DNA from: Tipula vernalis
Lineage: Eukaryota; Arthropoda; Insecta; Diptera; Tipulidae
Direction of reading: 5' to 3'
Assembly: GCA_958295665.1 (NCBI GenBank)
Contig: OY282558.1
Location: 140,286,577 to 140,350,576 of the forward strand
DNA: 64,000 nt
The notes under the pieces were generated by a model. It was not told the origin of the DNA. It was given only the letters and a program-made list of their open reading frames with translations, and ran no database searches. The translations under genes were made by a program, and so were the position numbers. Below, one piece after another: positions 11,866 to 23,889 of the stretch (position 1 is the first letter of the stretch; each line of letters starts with the position of its first letter).

Positions 11866-12460
11866 AATCAGCCTCTAGAGTATATATCTAAAGCTGAATC
11901 GTTTTTATGTGATTTGTCAAAAGCTGTCGAATTAATAAATTCAGTTCAAGTTTCCCGTGGGAAATCTCGGAAAATTCGATTTTCCAAAAATTATTAGAAA
12001 ATTTGTATAAAATCAGCCTCTAGAGTGTTATGTCTGGAGATGGATTCAATTGATGTGATTACTCAATAGCTATCGCAGGAAAAAAATTCAGTTCAAGCTT
12101 CCCGTGGGAAATCTCGGAAAATTCGATTTTCCAAAAATTATTAGAAAATGTGTATAAAATCAGCCTTTAAAGTGTTAAGTCTGGAGATGAACTGCATTGA
12201 TGTGATTTATCAATAGCTCTCGCAGGAAGAAAAATCAGTACAAGTTTCCCGTGGGAAATCTCGGAAAATTCAAAAAAGTTTCCAGCCGAAAGTAAGAAAT
12301 GGATGAATAAAATCAGCCTCCAGAGTGTTATGTCTGGAAATGGATTCAATTGATGTGATTACTCAATAGCTATCGCAGGAAAAAATTCAGTTCAAGTTTC
12401 CCGTGGGAAATCTCGGAAAATTCGATTTTCCAAAAATTATTAGAAAATTTACGAAATCGG
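11866..12460 (-). repeat. Short tandem array, reverse orientation
   Basis: Four copies of the satellite monomer in reverse-complement orientation, with AATCAGCCT(C/T)(T/C)A(G/A)AG landmarks at about 11867, 12010, 12157 and 12309, a spacing of 143-152 bp. Sequences such as CCCGTGGGAAATCTCGG and TCTGGAGATGGATTCAATTG mirror the main array. Confidence 0.85.
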
Positions 12461-12477
12461 AAAAACTAATTTTTTAA

Positions 12478-15400
12478 GATTTCCCACCGTAAACTTGGAC
12501 TGAATTTTTTCCTGCGATAGCTTTTAACAAGTCACATCAATCCAATTTATCTCTAGACATAACACTTTAGAGGCTGTTTTTTTCATCCATTTCTTACTTT
12601 CGGCTGGAAACTTTTTTGAATTTTCCGAGATTTCCCACGGGAAACTTGAACTTGTTTTTTTCCTGCGATAGATATTGATAAATCACAACAATGCAATTCA
12701 TATCAAGACATAACAATTTAAAGGCTGATTTTATACAAATTTTCTAATATGTTTTGGAAAATCGAATTTTCCGAGATTTCCCACGGGAAACTAGAACTAA
12801 ATTTTTTTCCTGCGATAGCTATTTACAAGTCACATCAATCCAATCCATCTCCAGACATAACACTCTAGAGGCTGATTTTATTCATCCATTTCTTACTTTC
12901 GGCTGGAAACTTTTTTGAATTTTCCGAGATTTCCCACGGGAAACTTGTATTGATTTTTTTTCCTGCCATAGCTATTGATAAATCACATCAATGCAATCCA
13001 TTTCCAGACATAACACTCTAGAGGCTGATTTTATACAAATTTTCTAATAATTTTTGGAAAATCGAATTTACCGAGATTTCCCGTGGGAAATTAGAACTGA
13101 ATTTTTTTCCTGCGGTAGCTATTGACCAATCACATCAATGCAATTCATCTCCAGACATAACACTTTAAAGGCTGATTTTATACAAATTTTCTAATAATTT
13201 TTGGAAAATCGAATTTTCCGAGATTTCCCGTGGGAAACTTGAACTGAATTTTTTTCCTGCGATAGCTATTGAGTAATCACATCAATTGAATCCATCTCCA
13301 GATATAACACTCTAGAGGCTAATTTTATACAAATTTTCTAATAATTTTTGGAAAATCGAATTTTCCGAGATTTCCCACGGGAAACTTGAACTGAATTTTT
13401 TTCCTGCGATAGCTATTGACCAGTCACATCAATGCAATTCATCTCCAGACATAACACTTTAAAGGCTGATTTTATACAAATTTTCTAATATGTTTTGGAA
13501 AATCGAATTTTCCGAGATTTCCCACGGGAAACTTGAACTAAATTTTTTTCCTGCGATAGCTATTTACAAGTCACATCAATCCAATCCATCTCCAGACATA
13601 ACACTCTAGAGGCTGATTTTATTCATCCATTTCTTACTTTCGGCTGGAAACTTTTTTGAATTTTCCGAGATTTCCCACGGGAAACTTGTATTGATTTTTT
13701 TTCCTGCCATAGCTATTGATAAATCACATCAATGCAATCCATTTCCAGACATAACACTCTAGAGGCTGATTTTATACAAATTTTCTAATAATTTTTGGAA
13801 AATCGAATTTACCGAGATTTCCCACGGGAAACTTGAACTGAATTTTTTCCTGCGATAGCTATTGAGTAATCACATCAATTAAATCCATCTTCAGACATAA
13901 CACTCTAGAGGCTGATTTTATTCATCCATTTCTTACTTTCTGCTGGAAACTTTTTAGAATTTTCCGAGATTTCCCACGGGAAACTTGTACTGATTTTTTT
14001 TCCTGCGATAGCTATTGATAAATCACATCAATGCAATTCATCTCTAGACATAACACTTTAAAGGCTGATTTTATACAAATTTTCAAATAATTTTTGGAAA
14101 ATCGAATTTTCCGAGGTTTCCCACGGGAAACTTGAACTGAATTTTTTTCCTGCAATAGCTATTGAGTAATCACATCAATTGAATCCATCTCCAGACATAA
14201 CACTCTAGAGGCTGATTTTATACAAATTTTCTAATAATTTTTGGAAAATCGAATTTTCCGAGATTTCCCACGGGAAACTTGAACTGAATTTTTTTCCTGC
14301 GATAGCTATTGAGTAATCACATCAATTAAATCCATCTCCAGACATAACACTCTAGAGGCTGATTTTATTCATCCATTTCTTACTTTCGGCTGGAAACTTT
14401 TTTAAATTTTCCGAGATTTCCCACGGGAAACTTGTACTGATTTTTTTTTCTGCGATAGCTATTGAGTAATCACATCAATGCAATTCATCTCCAGACATAA
14501 CACTTTAAAGGCTGATTTTATACAAATTTTCTAATAATTTTTGGAAAATCGAATTTTCCGAGATTTCCCACTTGAAACTTGAACTGAATTTTTTTCCTGC
14601 GATAGCTATTGACAAGTCACATCAATCGAATTTATCTCCAGACATAACACTCTAGAGGCTGATTTTATTCATCCATTTCTTACTTTCGGCTGGAAACTTT
14701 TTGGAATTTTCCGAGATTTTCCACGGGAAACTTGTACTGATTTTTTTTCCTGCGATAGCTATTGATAAATCACATCAATGCAATCCATTTCCAGACATAA
14801 CACTCTAGAGGCTGATTTTATACAAATTTTCTAATAATTTTTGGAAAATCGAATTTTCCGAGATTTCCCACGGGAAACTTGAACTCAATTTTTTCCTGCG
14901 ATAGCTATTGACAAGTCACATCAATCCAATCCATCTCCAGACATAACACTCTAGAGGCTGATTTTATTCATCCATTTCTTACTTTCGGCTGGAAACTTTT
15001 TTAAATTTTCCGAGATTTCCCACGGGAAACTTGTACTGATTTTTTTTCCTGCGATAGCTATTGATAAATCACATCAATGCAATTCATCTCCAGACATAAC
15101 ACTTTAAAGGCTGATTTTATACAAATTTTCTAATAATTTTTGGAAAATCGAATTTTCCGAGATTTCCCGTGGGAAACTTGAACTGAATTTTTTTCCTGCC
15201 ATAGCTATTGATAAATCACATCAATTGAATCCATCTCCAGATATAACACTCTAGAGGCTAATTTTATACAAATTTTCTAATAATTTTTGGAAAATCGAAT
15301 TTTCCGAGATTTCCCACGGGAAACTTGAACTGAATTTTTTTCCTGCGATAGCTATTGACCAGTCACATCAATGCAATTCATCTCCAGACATAACACTTTA

Positions 15401-17345
15401 AAGGCTGATTTTATACAAATTTTCTAATAATTTTTGGAAAATCGAATTTTCCGAGATTTCCCGTGGGAAACTTGAACTGAATTTTTTTCCTGCGATAGCT
15501 ATTGAGTAATCACATCAATTGAATCCATCTCCAGATATAACACTCTAGAGGCTAATTTTAGACAAATTTTCTAATAATTTTTGGAAAATCGAATTTTCCG
15601 AGATTTCCCACGGGAAACTTGAACTGAATTTTTTTCCTGCGATAGCTATTGACCAGTCACATCAATGCAATTCATCTCCAGACATAACACTTTAAAGGCT
15701 GATTTTATACAAATTTTCTAATATGTTTTGGAAAATCGAATTTTCCGAGATTTCCCACGGGAAACTTGAACTAAATTTTTTTCCTGCGATAGCTATTTAC
15801 AAGTCACATCAATCCAATCCATCTCCAGACATAACACTCTAGAGGCTGATTTTATTCATCCATTTCTTACTTTCGGCTGGAAACTTTTTTGAATTTTCCG
15901 AGATTTCCCACGGGAAACTTGTATTGATTTTTTTTCCTGCCATAGCTATTGATAAATCACATCAATGCAATCCATTTCCAGACATAACACTCTAGAGGCT
16001 GATTTTATACAAATTTTCTAATAATTTTTGGAAAATCGAATTTACCGAGATTTCCCACGGGAAACTTGAACTGAATTTTTTCCTGCGATAGCTATTGAGT
16101 AATCACATCAATTAAATCCATCTCCAGACATAACACTCTAGAGGCTGATTTTATTCATCCATTTCTTACTTTCTGCTGGAAACTTTTTAGAATTTTCCGA
16201 GATTTCCCACAGGAAACTTGTACTGATTTTATTTCCTGCGATAGCTATTGATAAATCACATCAATGCAATTCATCTCCAGACATAACACTTTAAAGGCTG
16301 ATTTTATACAAATTTTCTAATAATTTTTGGAAAATCGAATTTTCCGAGATTTCCCACGGGAAACTTGAACTGAATTTTTTTCCTGCGATAGCTATTGAGT
16401 AATCACATCAATTGAATCCATCTCCAGACATAACACTCTAGAGGCTGATTTTATACAAATTTTCTAATAATTTTTGGAAAATCGAATTTTCCGAGATTTC
16501 CCACGGGAAACTTGAACTGAATTTTTTTCCTGCGATAGCTATTGAGTAATCACATCAATTAAATCCATCTCCAGACATAACACTCTAGAGGCTGATTTTA
16601 TTCATCCATTTCTTACTTTCGGCTGGAAACTTTTTTAAATTTTCCGAGATTTCCCACGGGAAACTTGTACTGATTTTTTTTTCTGCGATAGCTATTGATA
16701 AATCACATCAATGCAATTCATCTCCAGACATAACACTTTAAAGGCTGATTTTATACAAATTTTCTAATAATTTTTGGAAAATCGAATTTTCCGAGATTTC
16801 CCACGGGAAACTTGAACTGAATGTTTTTCCTGCGATAGGTATTGACAAGTCACATCAATCGAATTTATCTCCAGACATAACACTCTAGAGGCTGATTTTA
16901 TTCATCCATTTCTTACTTTCGGCTGGAAACTTTTTGGAATTTTCCGAGATTTTCCACGGGAAGCTTGTACTGATTTTTTTTCCTGCGATAGCTATTGATA
17001 AATCACATCAATGCAATTCATCTCCAGACATAACACTTTAAAGGCTGATTTTATACAAATTTTCTAATAATTTTTGGAAAATCGAATTTTCCGAGATTTC
17101 CCACGGGAAACTTGAACTCAATTTTTTTTATTGCGATAGATATTGAGTAATCACATCAATTGAATCCATCTCCAGACATAACACTCTAGAGGCTGATTTT
17201 ATACAAATATTCTAATAATTTTTGGAAAATCGAATTTTCCAAGATTTCCCACGGGAAACTTGAACTGAATTTTTTTCCTGCGTTAGCTATTGAGTAATCA
17301 CATCAATTAAATCTATTTCCAGACATAACACTCTAGAGGCTGATT
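12478..17345 (+). repeat. Main tandem array, 147 and 153 bp monomers
   Basis: About 33 tandem monomers. Landmark GCTGATTTTA falls at 13024, 13171, 13318 (GCTAATTTTA), 13465, 13612 and 13765, giving steps of 147, 147, 147, 147 and 153 bp. The 147 bp type carries TACAAATTTTCTAATAATTT after the landmark. The 153 bp type carries TTCATCCATTTCTTACTTTC and GGCTGGAAAC instead. Both share the rest. Rare variants recur at fixed distances (TATGTTTTGG at 12748, 13489 and 15722), showing a 741 bp five-monomer unit and a later duplication of about 2.23 kb. No coding potential. Confidence 0.9.
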
Positions 17346-17428
17346 TATTTTCGGCTGGAATGTCAATAACCTAATCTGCATTATCGACTTTTCACTTTCG
17401 GCTGGAAATTTTCGGCTAACTTTAACAG
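17346..17428 (-). repeat. Right outer arm of foldback element
   Basis: Inverted counterpart of 11545-11600: AATCTGCATTATCGACTTTT, then CACTTTCGGCTGG, then TTTCGGCTAACTTTAACAG at the end. Confidence 0.65.
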
Positions 17429-17430
17429 GG

Positions 17431-17440
17431 TAGGTTATAG
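17431..17440 (+). repeat. Right direct repeat flanking foldback element
   Basis: TAGGTTATAG, identical to 11532-11541, 2 bp outside the right inverted end. Confidence 0.6.
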
Positions 17441-17457
17441 TACAATTTAGTGACGAT

Positions 17458-18088
17458 TTTTGTTCAATAAAGAAACCAAACAAGATTTTCCTCTCCGTTG
17501 TATATGCACTTGATGCAAAAATTATGAAATGGCCGGCCCTTGGGTCGGCCGCATGAACAACAAACAATATTTTCATAAAATGTTGTATGATATGCCGCCG
17601 ACGAAATTTGTTCAACAAAAATCAAAAGTCCCAAAGCCAAAAGATTTTTATCGAATGTCCGTTGTACGGACTTGATACAAAAATTATGAAAATACCGACC
17701 CCAAGTACCTGCCATTTGATAATTTTTACACCAAGTGCATACAACAGTCGATAAAAATCTTTTGACTTTGAGACTTTTGATTATTGTTGAACAAATTTCG
17801 TCGGTGGAAAATCATACAACAGTTGATGTAAATATTGCTTGTTATTTATTTGGCCGACCCCCGACACCGGTTATTTGATAATTTTTTCATCAAGTGCATA
17901 CAGCGGACATTTGAGAAAAATCATTTGACTTTGGGACTTTTGATATTTGTTGAACAAATTTCGTCGGCGGAAAATCGTATAACGCCAGGGCCGGCCATTT
18001 CATAATTTTTGCATCAAGTGCATATAACAGGAATTTGGAGAAAAATCATATGATTGGGATTTTTCATTTTTGTTGAATAAATTTAGTC
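17458..18088. repeat. Second inverted repeat cluster (125-160 bp units)
   Basis: About two units in reverse orientation (17458 to about 17705) face about three in forward orientation (17706-18088). Each unit runs ATAATTTTT(G/A)CA(T/C)CAAGTGCATA, then ATTTGACTTTGGGACTTTTG or similar, then TTGTTGAACAAATTTCGTCG. GGCCGGCC(A/C) occurs near both outer ends at about 17532 and 17993. Forward unit starts at about 17719, 17879 and 18003 give steps of 160 and 125 bp. It is unrelated in sequence to the neighbouring foldback monomers. The minus-strand open frames through it (for example 17464-17715) are by-products. Probably a small foldback or MITE-like element. Confidence 0.7.
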
Positions 18089-18093
18089 ACTCG
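18089..18093 (+). repeat. Target-site duplication, left
   Basis: ACTCG directly before the LTR start TGTTAATG at 18094; repeated at 24701-24705. Confidence 0.85.
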
Positions 18094-18422
18094 TGTTAAT
18101 GTACTTTATTTCAGGAGCTGCGTTCTTATTTTTCGTTTTATTATTGTATTAAAAAAATACACGATTTTTTATTTTCATAATTTTTTAATTTTTATTTCCA
18201 CTCAAACATGTTTACTCTTTAACGATACAAAACCAACTGCTTTTTTCTCAACAGTCAGAGCGCATACACTGTACTAAAAAATTATATTAAAAAAACAGTG
18301 TGTTCCAAAAAAAAAATTCTACAGCATGTTTCAAAAAATAAAAAATAAAATTAATTATACAAAATATTCTTTGCTTTTCTGATTTGCATTCAATATTCCA
18401 ATTGCATATATGAATTCCAATA
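18094..18422 (-). repeat. 3' LTR of BEL/Pao element
   Basis: Pairs with 24362-24700. On the plus strand it starts TGTTAATGTACTTTATTTCA. The other end has mutated from AACA to AATA, so the canonical TGTT..AACA symmetry is kept only in the other LTR. Confidence 0.92.
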
Positions 18423-18581
18423 TAACCGGCTCCCATGAAAGACTCGGCTTTTATGAAGAAAATAATAATACTAATATTGTTAAATTGATTTATATAGTTA
18501 CTAAATCTATACTTCAATCGTCAGTTAAAAAATTTTTGATATCGATCGCTTAAAACTCCTCTTTACTCCATCAATCACAGT

Positions 18582-20167
18582 TTATACCTCAACAACCCGT
18601 ACTCTACCGTCTGGTCCTGACATAGTTGAAGCCACAATTGACAGCGGCCATTTAGTTGGTTGCAAATTATCTTGAATCAGAAGAACAACATCTCCGAGCT
18701 TGAGATTGTCAGAAACCGTTGTCCACTTCGGCCGAGTTTGTAAACTGTGTAAGTACTCTAGAGAATACCTTTTCCAGAAAGACTCAATGAGTCTGCTTAT
18801 AAGTTGATATCGAGAAAGACGATTTTCCGACAGATGATTGTAGGAAGGATCGGGAATAGCTTGAATTACATTTCCGGTTAAAAAATGACCAGGAGTCAAT
18901 GGCTCAGGATCATTCGGATCATCGGACATGACTGAGAGAGGTCAAGAGTTCATTATCCCCTCAATTTGCACAACGAGCATGCTGAATTCCTTGAAATGTA
19001 AAATTCTATCTCTAGTAACCCTTTTTAGGTGCGTTTTAAAAGACTTTATGGACGCTTCCCATATTCCTCCAAAATTAGGCGCTCGTGGGGAATAAACTTC
19101 CAGCGTATTCGGTTAAAGGTACAAAATTCAATTATCTTTGTTTTATCAGCTTGTGATTGCAGCAAACTATACAATTCTTTGAGTTCATTATTGGTCCCTT
19201 GAAACGTAGAACCATTATCTGGCCAAATAGTGGATATTTTACCTCGTCGACTAATAAATCTCTTGAGGCAGTTTATGAATGAGTCATTTGATAAGTTTTG
19301 GACAATTTCAAGGTGTATTGCCTACGTACTTAGGCACACAAAAGAAGCAACATACATTTTTACTGTGGGTGCCTTTTGATAGTTGCTAAATTTTATAAAA
19401 AATGGACCACAGAAATCGACTCCGGTATTAAAAAATGCTTTGAATGAAGAAAACCGCTCAACTGGCAAATCACCCATTATCTGCTGTGCCGTTACTGGTT
19501 TTGTTCGAAAACAATTGATGCAAGCATGAACTATGCGTTTCGCGATATTTTTTCCATGTATTGGCCAATATTTTTGGCGAACAAATGACAAAAGCAATTG
19601 TGGCCCAGGATGATGATTTTTAATATGTTCGTGCAAAAATACAAGATCAATTAACCTGTTTTTGGGAGGCAAGAGGATCTGATGTTTAACATTATAATCT
19701 AAATGAGATGCATTATTTAGTCTGCCTCCTACGGGAACAATACCGTTTGAATCCACAAATGGGTTTAACGTTTTTAAAGGACTTTTTTTCGACACAGGTT
19801 GATTATTATTTAATGACTTGAGGTCTTCCTTAAAATGGGCTTGTTGAACGAGTTTAATAATGAAAGTTGTGCTTCGATTTAATTCAGTTACAGATAATGA
19901 ATTTGAATCGTGCTTTTCAGACCGTTTAATTACACGAATTATGTAAGCAACTACTCGAATAAGCTTCTCGAAAGAGCTAAACCTGGACAACAATGAGTTA
20001 ATAAAATCGTAAGACTTCGAAGAGACCATCACGATCGCTTGTTTCAGGTCTACCAAGCTAGGATCGAAATCTGATATTGTTGCTGTTATGATGAAATTGT
20101 AAGACTGAGATAATAATATTTTCGGGCCGTGCCACCAAAGTTTATTTTTATTGAGTTCATTAGGCAT
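18582..20167 (-). pseudogene. BEL/Pao integrase and C-terminal domain (broken)
   Basis: Minus-strand continuation of pol. The first part (19322-20167) holds an HHCC zinc domain: HEHIKNHHPGPQLLLS and YWPIHGKNIAK, then a Cys pair in HACINCFRTKP. NTGVDFCGPFF then provides the first catalytic Asp. The core continues in other frames between 18930 and 19320: the second Asp lies in PDNGSTFQGTN and the Glu in FGGIWEASIKSF. The last part (18582-18929) is the typical BEL C-terminal domain with LTPGHFLTG, WKRYSLEYLHSLQTRPKW and VRVVEV. Integrase joins the cDNA to host DNA. At least two frame changes break this copy. Confidence 0.88.
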
Positions 20168-20324
20168 TACTCCACGGTCAGCTGGATTTTCAGCTGATTC
20201 AATGTGTTTCCATGTAAATTCTAGCGTCAGTTGTTGTATTTCATTTATGCGATTAGCAATAAATGTCTTGAGTTTATGCGGTGCTGTTTTTATAACACAA
20301 AGTTATAGTGGAATCTGACCATAA

Positions 20325-22056
20325 CTATACATCATCGAAATTTAGATTAAGTGGGGTCAAGACCGAGTTTGTCAGCTTAGATAAAAGAAATGCTCCAGAG
20401 AGTTCAAGACGGGGAAGTGAGAGCGTTTTTAGGGGCGCTACTCGAGACTTGCTCCACAGTAATCGTACTGATACGTTATTTGCTAAATCGTCAGTTTTAA
20501 TATATAAACACGCACCGAATGCCTTTTCGGACGCGTCACTGAATCCGTGAAGTTCTGTTCGTACTATTTCGTTTGATTCTGAATGACCCATGACATTTGG
20601 ACGGAGCCTTAACTGTGATATTGATTTCAAAGCTTGTTGACAATTTCCCAAAAGTTTCTGAATTTCTTCAGGTATTGCCTCATCCCAATCGAGCTGTTTT
20701 TCCCAAAGCATTTGAATTATTATTTTTCCCGTTATTATGATAGGAGACAGAAATCCCAATGGATCATACAACTTGGCTACATTCGACACTATCGCCCGTT
20801 TTGTTAGTGAGTTTTCATTGAGTTCGGGAGGTTTAAAAACAAAAATGTCTTCTTTTGGCTGCCACAGCAAACCAAGAGCCTTAATACAGTTTCCCAAGCT
20901 AAACTCATTGTAATTCAATTCCTCACAATCTTTGAGAGGAATATCGCATAGAAGTTGTGTGTTATTTGAACACCATACACCACTTATATAGTTGAAAACC
21001 ACCCCGTTAGAGCATTTTGATCATCTCGAATTGTTAGCCGATTTCACATCGTTTGAGCCAGTTATTAAGTCATCAACATAAAAGTCTCTTGTTGCAATGT
21101 CGGACGCCAATGGAAAATCCTTACGTTCATCATAAGCTAATTGTTTTAGTACTCGAGTTGCCAAATACGGTGCCGAGGCTGTTCCGTAAATTAAAGTTTG
21201 TAACTCGTATGTCTGAATTGGTTGGTCCAAATGTTCTCGCCAAAAAATTTTTTGAAGAGGAGTTTGATATTTTTCGATTTTTATTTGTCGGTACATCTTC
21301 GATATGTCACTAGTCATGACATATTTGTAGGTTCTAAATCGAAGAATGATATCGAATAAGTTATCTTGAACCGTAGGACCCACCAACATCTTATCATACA
21401 ATGAAAGTTTGTTTGACGTCTTAGCATCTTATCATTCAATGAAAGTTTGTTTGACGTATTTGCAGATGGTCAAACACTACGCGTTTTGTAGAAGAGCTGG
21501 AAGGCCGTTTAACTGCGTGATGTGGCATGTAATAAGTTTTTTTTTGGAAATCGTTGACGTCACTATGAGTTTCATGTGACTGAGTTGGGCAAACTCATTA
21601 ATAAATGTTACATATGACTTTTTAAGATTGGAATCGCGATTTAGTTTCCGCTCCAAATGATTCAATCGTTTCAATGCCATGTTTTTGGATTCACCAAGAT
21701 CTTCTAATCTTCTAATGGAATTGATACAATATATCTTCCATTGGATTCACGAGTTGTGGTTTGGGCAAAATATGTGTCAACTTTTTAGATGGGACATCTT
21801 CGAGTTCCCAAAAATTTTTAAGTGGGTCATTAAGTTCGTCGACTACATCGGGTTGAGTTACAAAATTGGAAATGTTATGTTCAATCCTTTGTTCAAACCT
21901 TCCAAACACTAACCAACCGAAAATTGATTCCTGTATGGTAGGAAGACGTGGGCGAAGCTTTATTCGGTCCGGCAATAAAATCTCCGGAAATATTACGACT
22001 CCCAATAATATGTCAACAGGTTGAACAACATTAAAGAAAGGATCGGAAAGCTTCAC
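20325..22056 (-). pseudogene. BEL/Pao reverse transcriptase-RNase H (broken)
   Basis: Three pieces read on the minus strand. 21712-22056 is the protease-RT linker (FGWLVFGRFEQ). 21021-21680 contains the RT core with DISKMYRQIKI and the catalytic RDFYVDDLITGS near 21075. 20325-21002 holds the connection and RNase H start, with YDPLGFLSPI and ELHGFSDASEKAFGA. The frame changes between 21712 and 21680. A stop and a short loss lie near 21010, and a further frameshift after 20325. A 36 bp tandem duplication at about 21389-21461 repeats the segment just before KMLVGPTVQ. This enzyme copies the RNA into cDNA. Confidence 0.9.
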
Positions 22057-22068
22057 ATTTTGTGGAAT

Positions 22069-23889
22069 TCACCATCGGGAAATGTTAAAAGTATTGTAAA
22101 GAATTCGACTTGAAATGTTGTCGGTTATTGAAAGCTCAATCTGAACCGAAAATGGTTTGTAAACTGAATTTATTACGGTTTTAATGCTCTGCGAAACATG
22201 CGATTTTGAATTATACAGTCCAGAGACTGTAATATGATTGTATTTGTAACATTTTATGTTGAGCGCTTTAGCAAATGAGTTGCTAACAAAGTGTAATTGG
22301 CTACCAGAATCCAGTAACGCGCGACACTGAATTAATTTTCTGTTACCATCCTCAATCATCATCAATGCAGTCGGTAAAATTGTGGAACGTTCAAAATTGT
22401 GTTCATTTGTATGATGGTTAGAAAATGAAGTTGACGCTGAATGAAAATTTTGTTTAGGTGTTGGCTGAGAATTAGATTGTTGAACGGTAGTTGAAGTTTG
22501 ATCTTGAATTATATTTTTGTTAGATTCAGTTTGTTTAGGGTACTCAAAATGTAAAAGGGTGTGATGGGGACTATGGCAAATTTTGCATGTAATTGATCGA
22601 CAATCAGAAGTTTTATGGCTCGGATTAAAACAGTTGAAACACGCTTTTACTTCCTTTATCTTCTCATATCGCTGTTTGGGTGTTAGGCCATTGAATATGG
22701 GACATAGAAAATATGGATGCGAATTCTTATTGCAAAGATCACTTGTCTGGTTTACATTTTGGTTTGCAAAATTGAAAGACTTTGGTTTTCGAAAGATTTT
22801 ATTTGTTGACTGTTTGGTAAAGTTACCTGTTGAAGGCCTGGGCTGTTGAACTGTGACCGCATTTATAGGTTTATTTACCGTTTTTTCGACCTCTTTCAGG
22901 ACTCGATATTTTTTTTCTAAAAATAGTTTGAATTCTTCCCAAGTTGGCTGTTTGCTATGATCAATTGATTCCTCCCATTCACCACGAGTTACATTGTCTA
23001 GTTTACGATTTATTATTTTGAGAACAATTAATTGAGACAGATTATCAAGTTGAAAGTTATTTGCACTCAACGAGGATATATGGGACAGTGCTCCATTCAA
23101 AAATTTCTGAAGTTCACCTTAACTTCGCCGTATCATTGAGTCAAGATCGAGTAGTGCTTCAATATGTTTATCCACGATTGCGCGAGGATTATCATATAAG
23201 CGAATTGACGTTGTCCATGCCTTTTCATAACCGGCTTTAGATAAAGTGATATGGCCGATTGCTTCTTTAGCATTGCCACGAAGATTATCCAAAAGGTAAG
23301 TAAATTTCACTGTTTCATCCAAGTTATCGTTTGTGTGAATGACTACAACGTACATGTCGCGAAAAGTCATCCATTGTGTTAAATCATTACCATCAAAAAA
23401 AGGAATTTTAATCTCTGGAAGTTTAATTGATTTGGATTGAATTATATTGGACGTCTTTATTAATGATTCATTCGATCCATTGTTGCTTTCATTTTTTCGC
23501 TGACTAGAAACAAGAAACTCGCATTGCGATTCAAGATTGCCCATCAAATTGTGATATCGATCTTCGAATTCCGCAAAAACAACATTAAAAGTTGTAAGTT
23601 TGTCCTCATCAACGACATTAGAAAAGCTGTTAACAAGACTGTCATACTGTACAAGCACTTTATGGAGAGATGCTATTCTACTTCGAAATACATGTTCGTT
23701 TGAAGGTGTTTCCTCTTTAGTTAAAATTTTTTCAATGTTTGTGAATTTTGCCTTCAATATGCCAATTTTTTTATTAAATTTGATTATAGCCTCATCTGAT
23801 GCTACCGCAGTTATTTGTAACGACATAACTAAAAAATTCAAGCGAAAGGTTGTAAAATTCAATAAGGAATAAAAATCGCGAACTTGCAC
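22069..23889 (-). pseudogene. BEL/Pao gag and protease (two in-frame stops)
   Basis: Starts at about 23889 on the minus strand and keeps one frame to 22069, interrupted by a single stop near 23101-23118; another stop follows at 22066. The gag domain includes LPEIKIPFFDGNDLTQWMTF and FTYLLDNLRGNAKEAIGHI. A zinc-knuckle region reads CFNCFNPSHKTSDC followed by CKICHSPHHTLLH (about 22550-22640). An aspartic protease signature CRALLDSGSQLHFVS sits near 22310. Gag packages the RNA and the protease cuts the polyprotein. The Trp-to-stop change at 22066 and the earlier stop are ordinary point decay. Confidence 0.9.

Larger units (their letters stand above)
11542..17430. mobile_element. Foldback-like element built of satellite monomers
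   Basis: A 5.9 kb unit with four layers. (1) Outer inverted ends: CTGTTAAAGTTAGCCGAAA at 11545 mirrors TTTCGGCTAACTTTAACAG ending at 17428, and each is followed inward by GTCGATAATGCAGATT or its complement. (2) A short array in reverse orientation (11866-12460). (3) A switch of orientation near 12470. (4) A long array in forward orientation (12478-17345). A 10 bp direct repeat flanks the whole. Long inverted ends made of tandem repeats are the hallmark of Drosophila foldback (FB) elements. No transposase gene is present, so it would be non-autonomous. The arms are very unequal (0.6 versus 4.9 kb), suggesting later expansion of one side. Confidence 0.7.

Noticed and set aside
12478..17345. CRISPR-like regular repeats
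   Set aside because: Monomers are 147-153 bp, directly adjoining and with no unique spacers. The setting is eukaryotic. This is satellite DNA.
17464..17715. Minus-strand 83-codon frame with repeated HNFCIK motif
   Set aside because: The repeated motif mirrors the DNA repeat units in this inverted cluster. No protein family recognised.
23600..23872. Plus-strand 90-codon frame beside the gag gene
   Set aside because: Antisense shadow of the BEL gag frame, which has clear family motifs.
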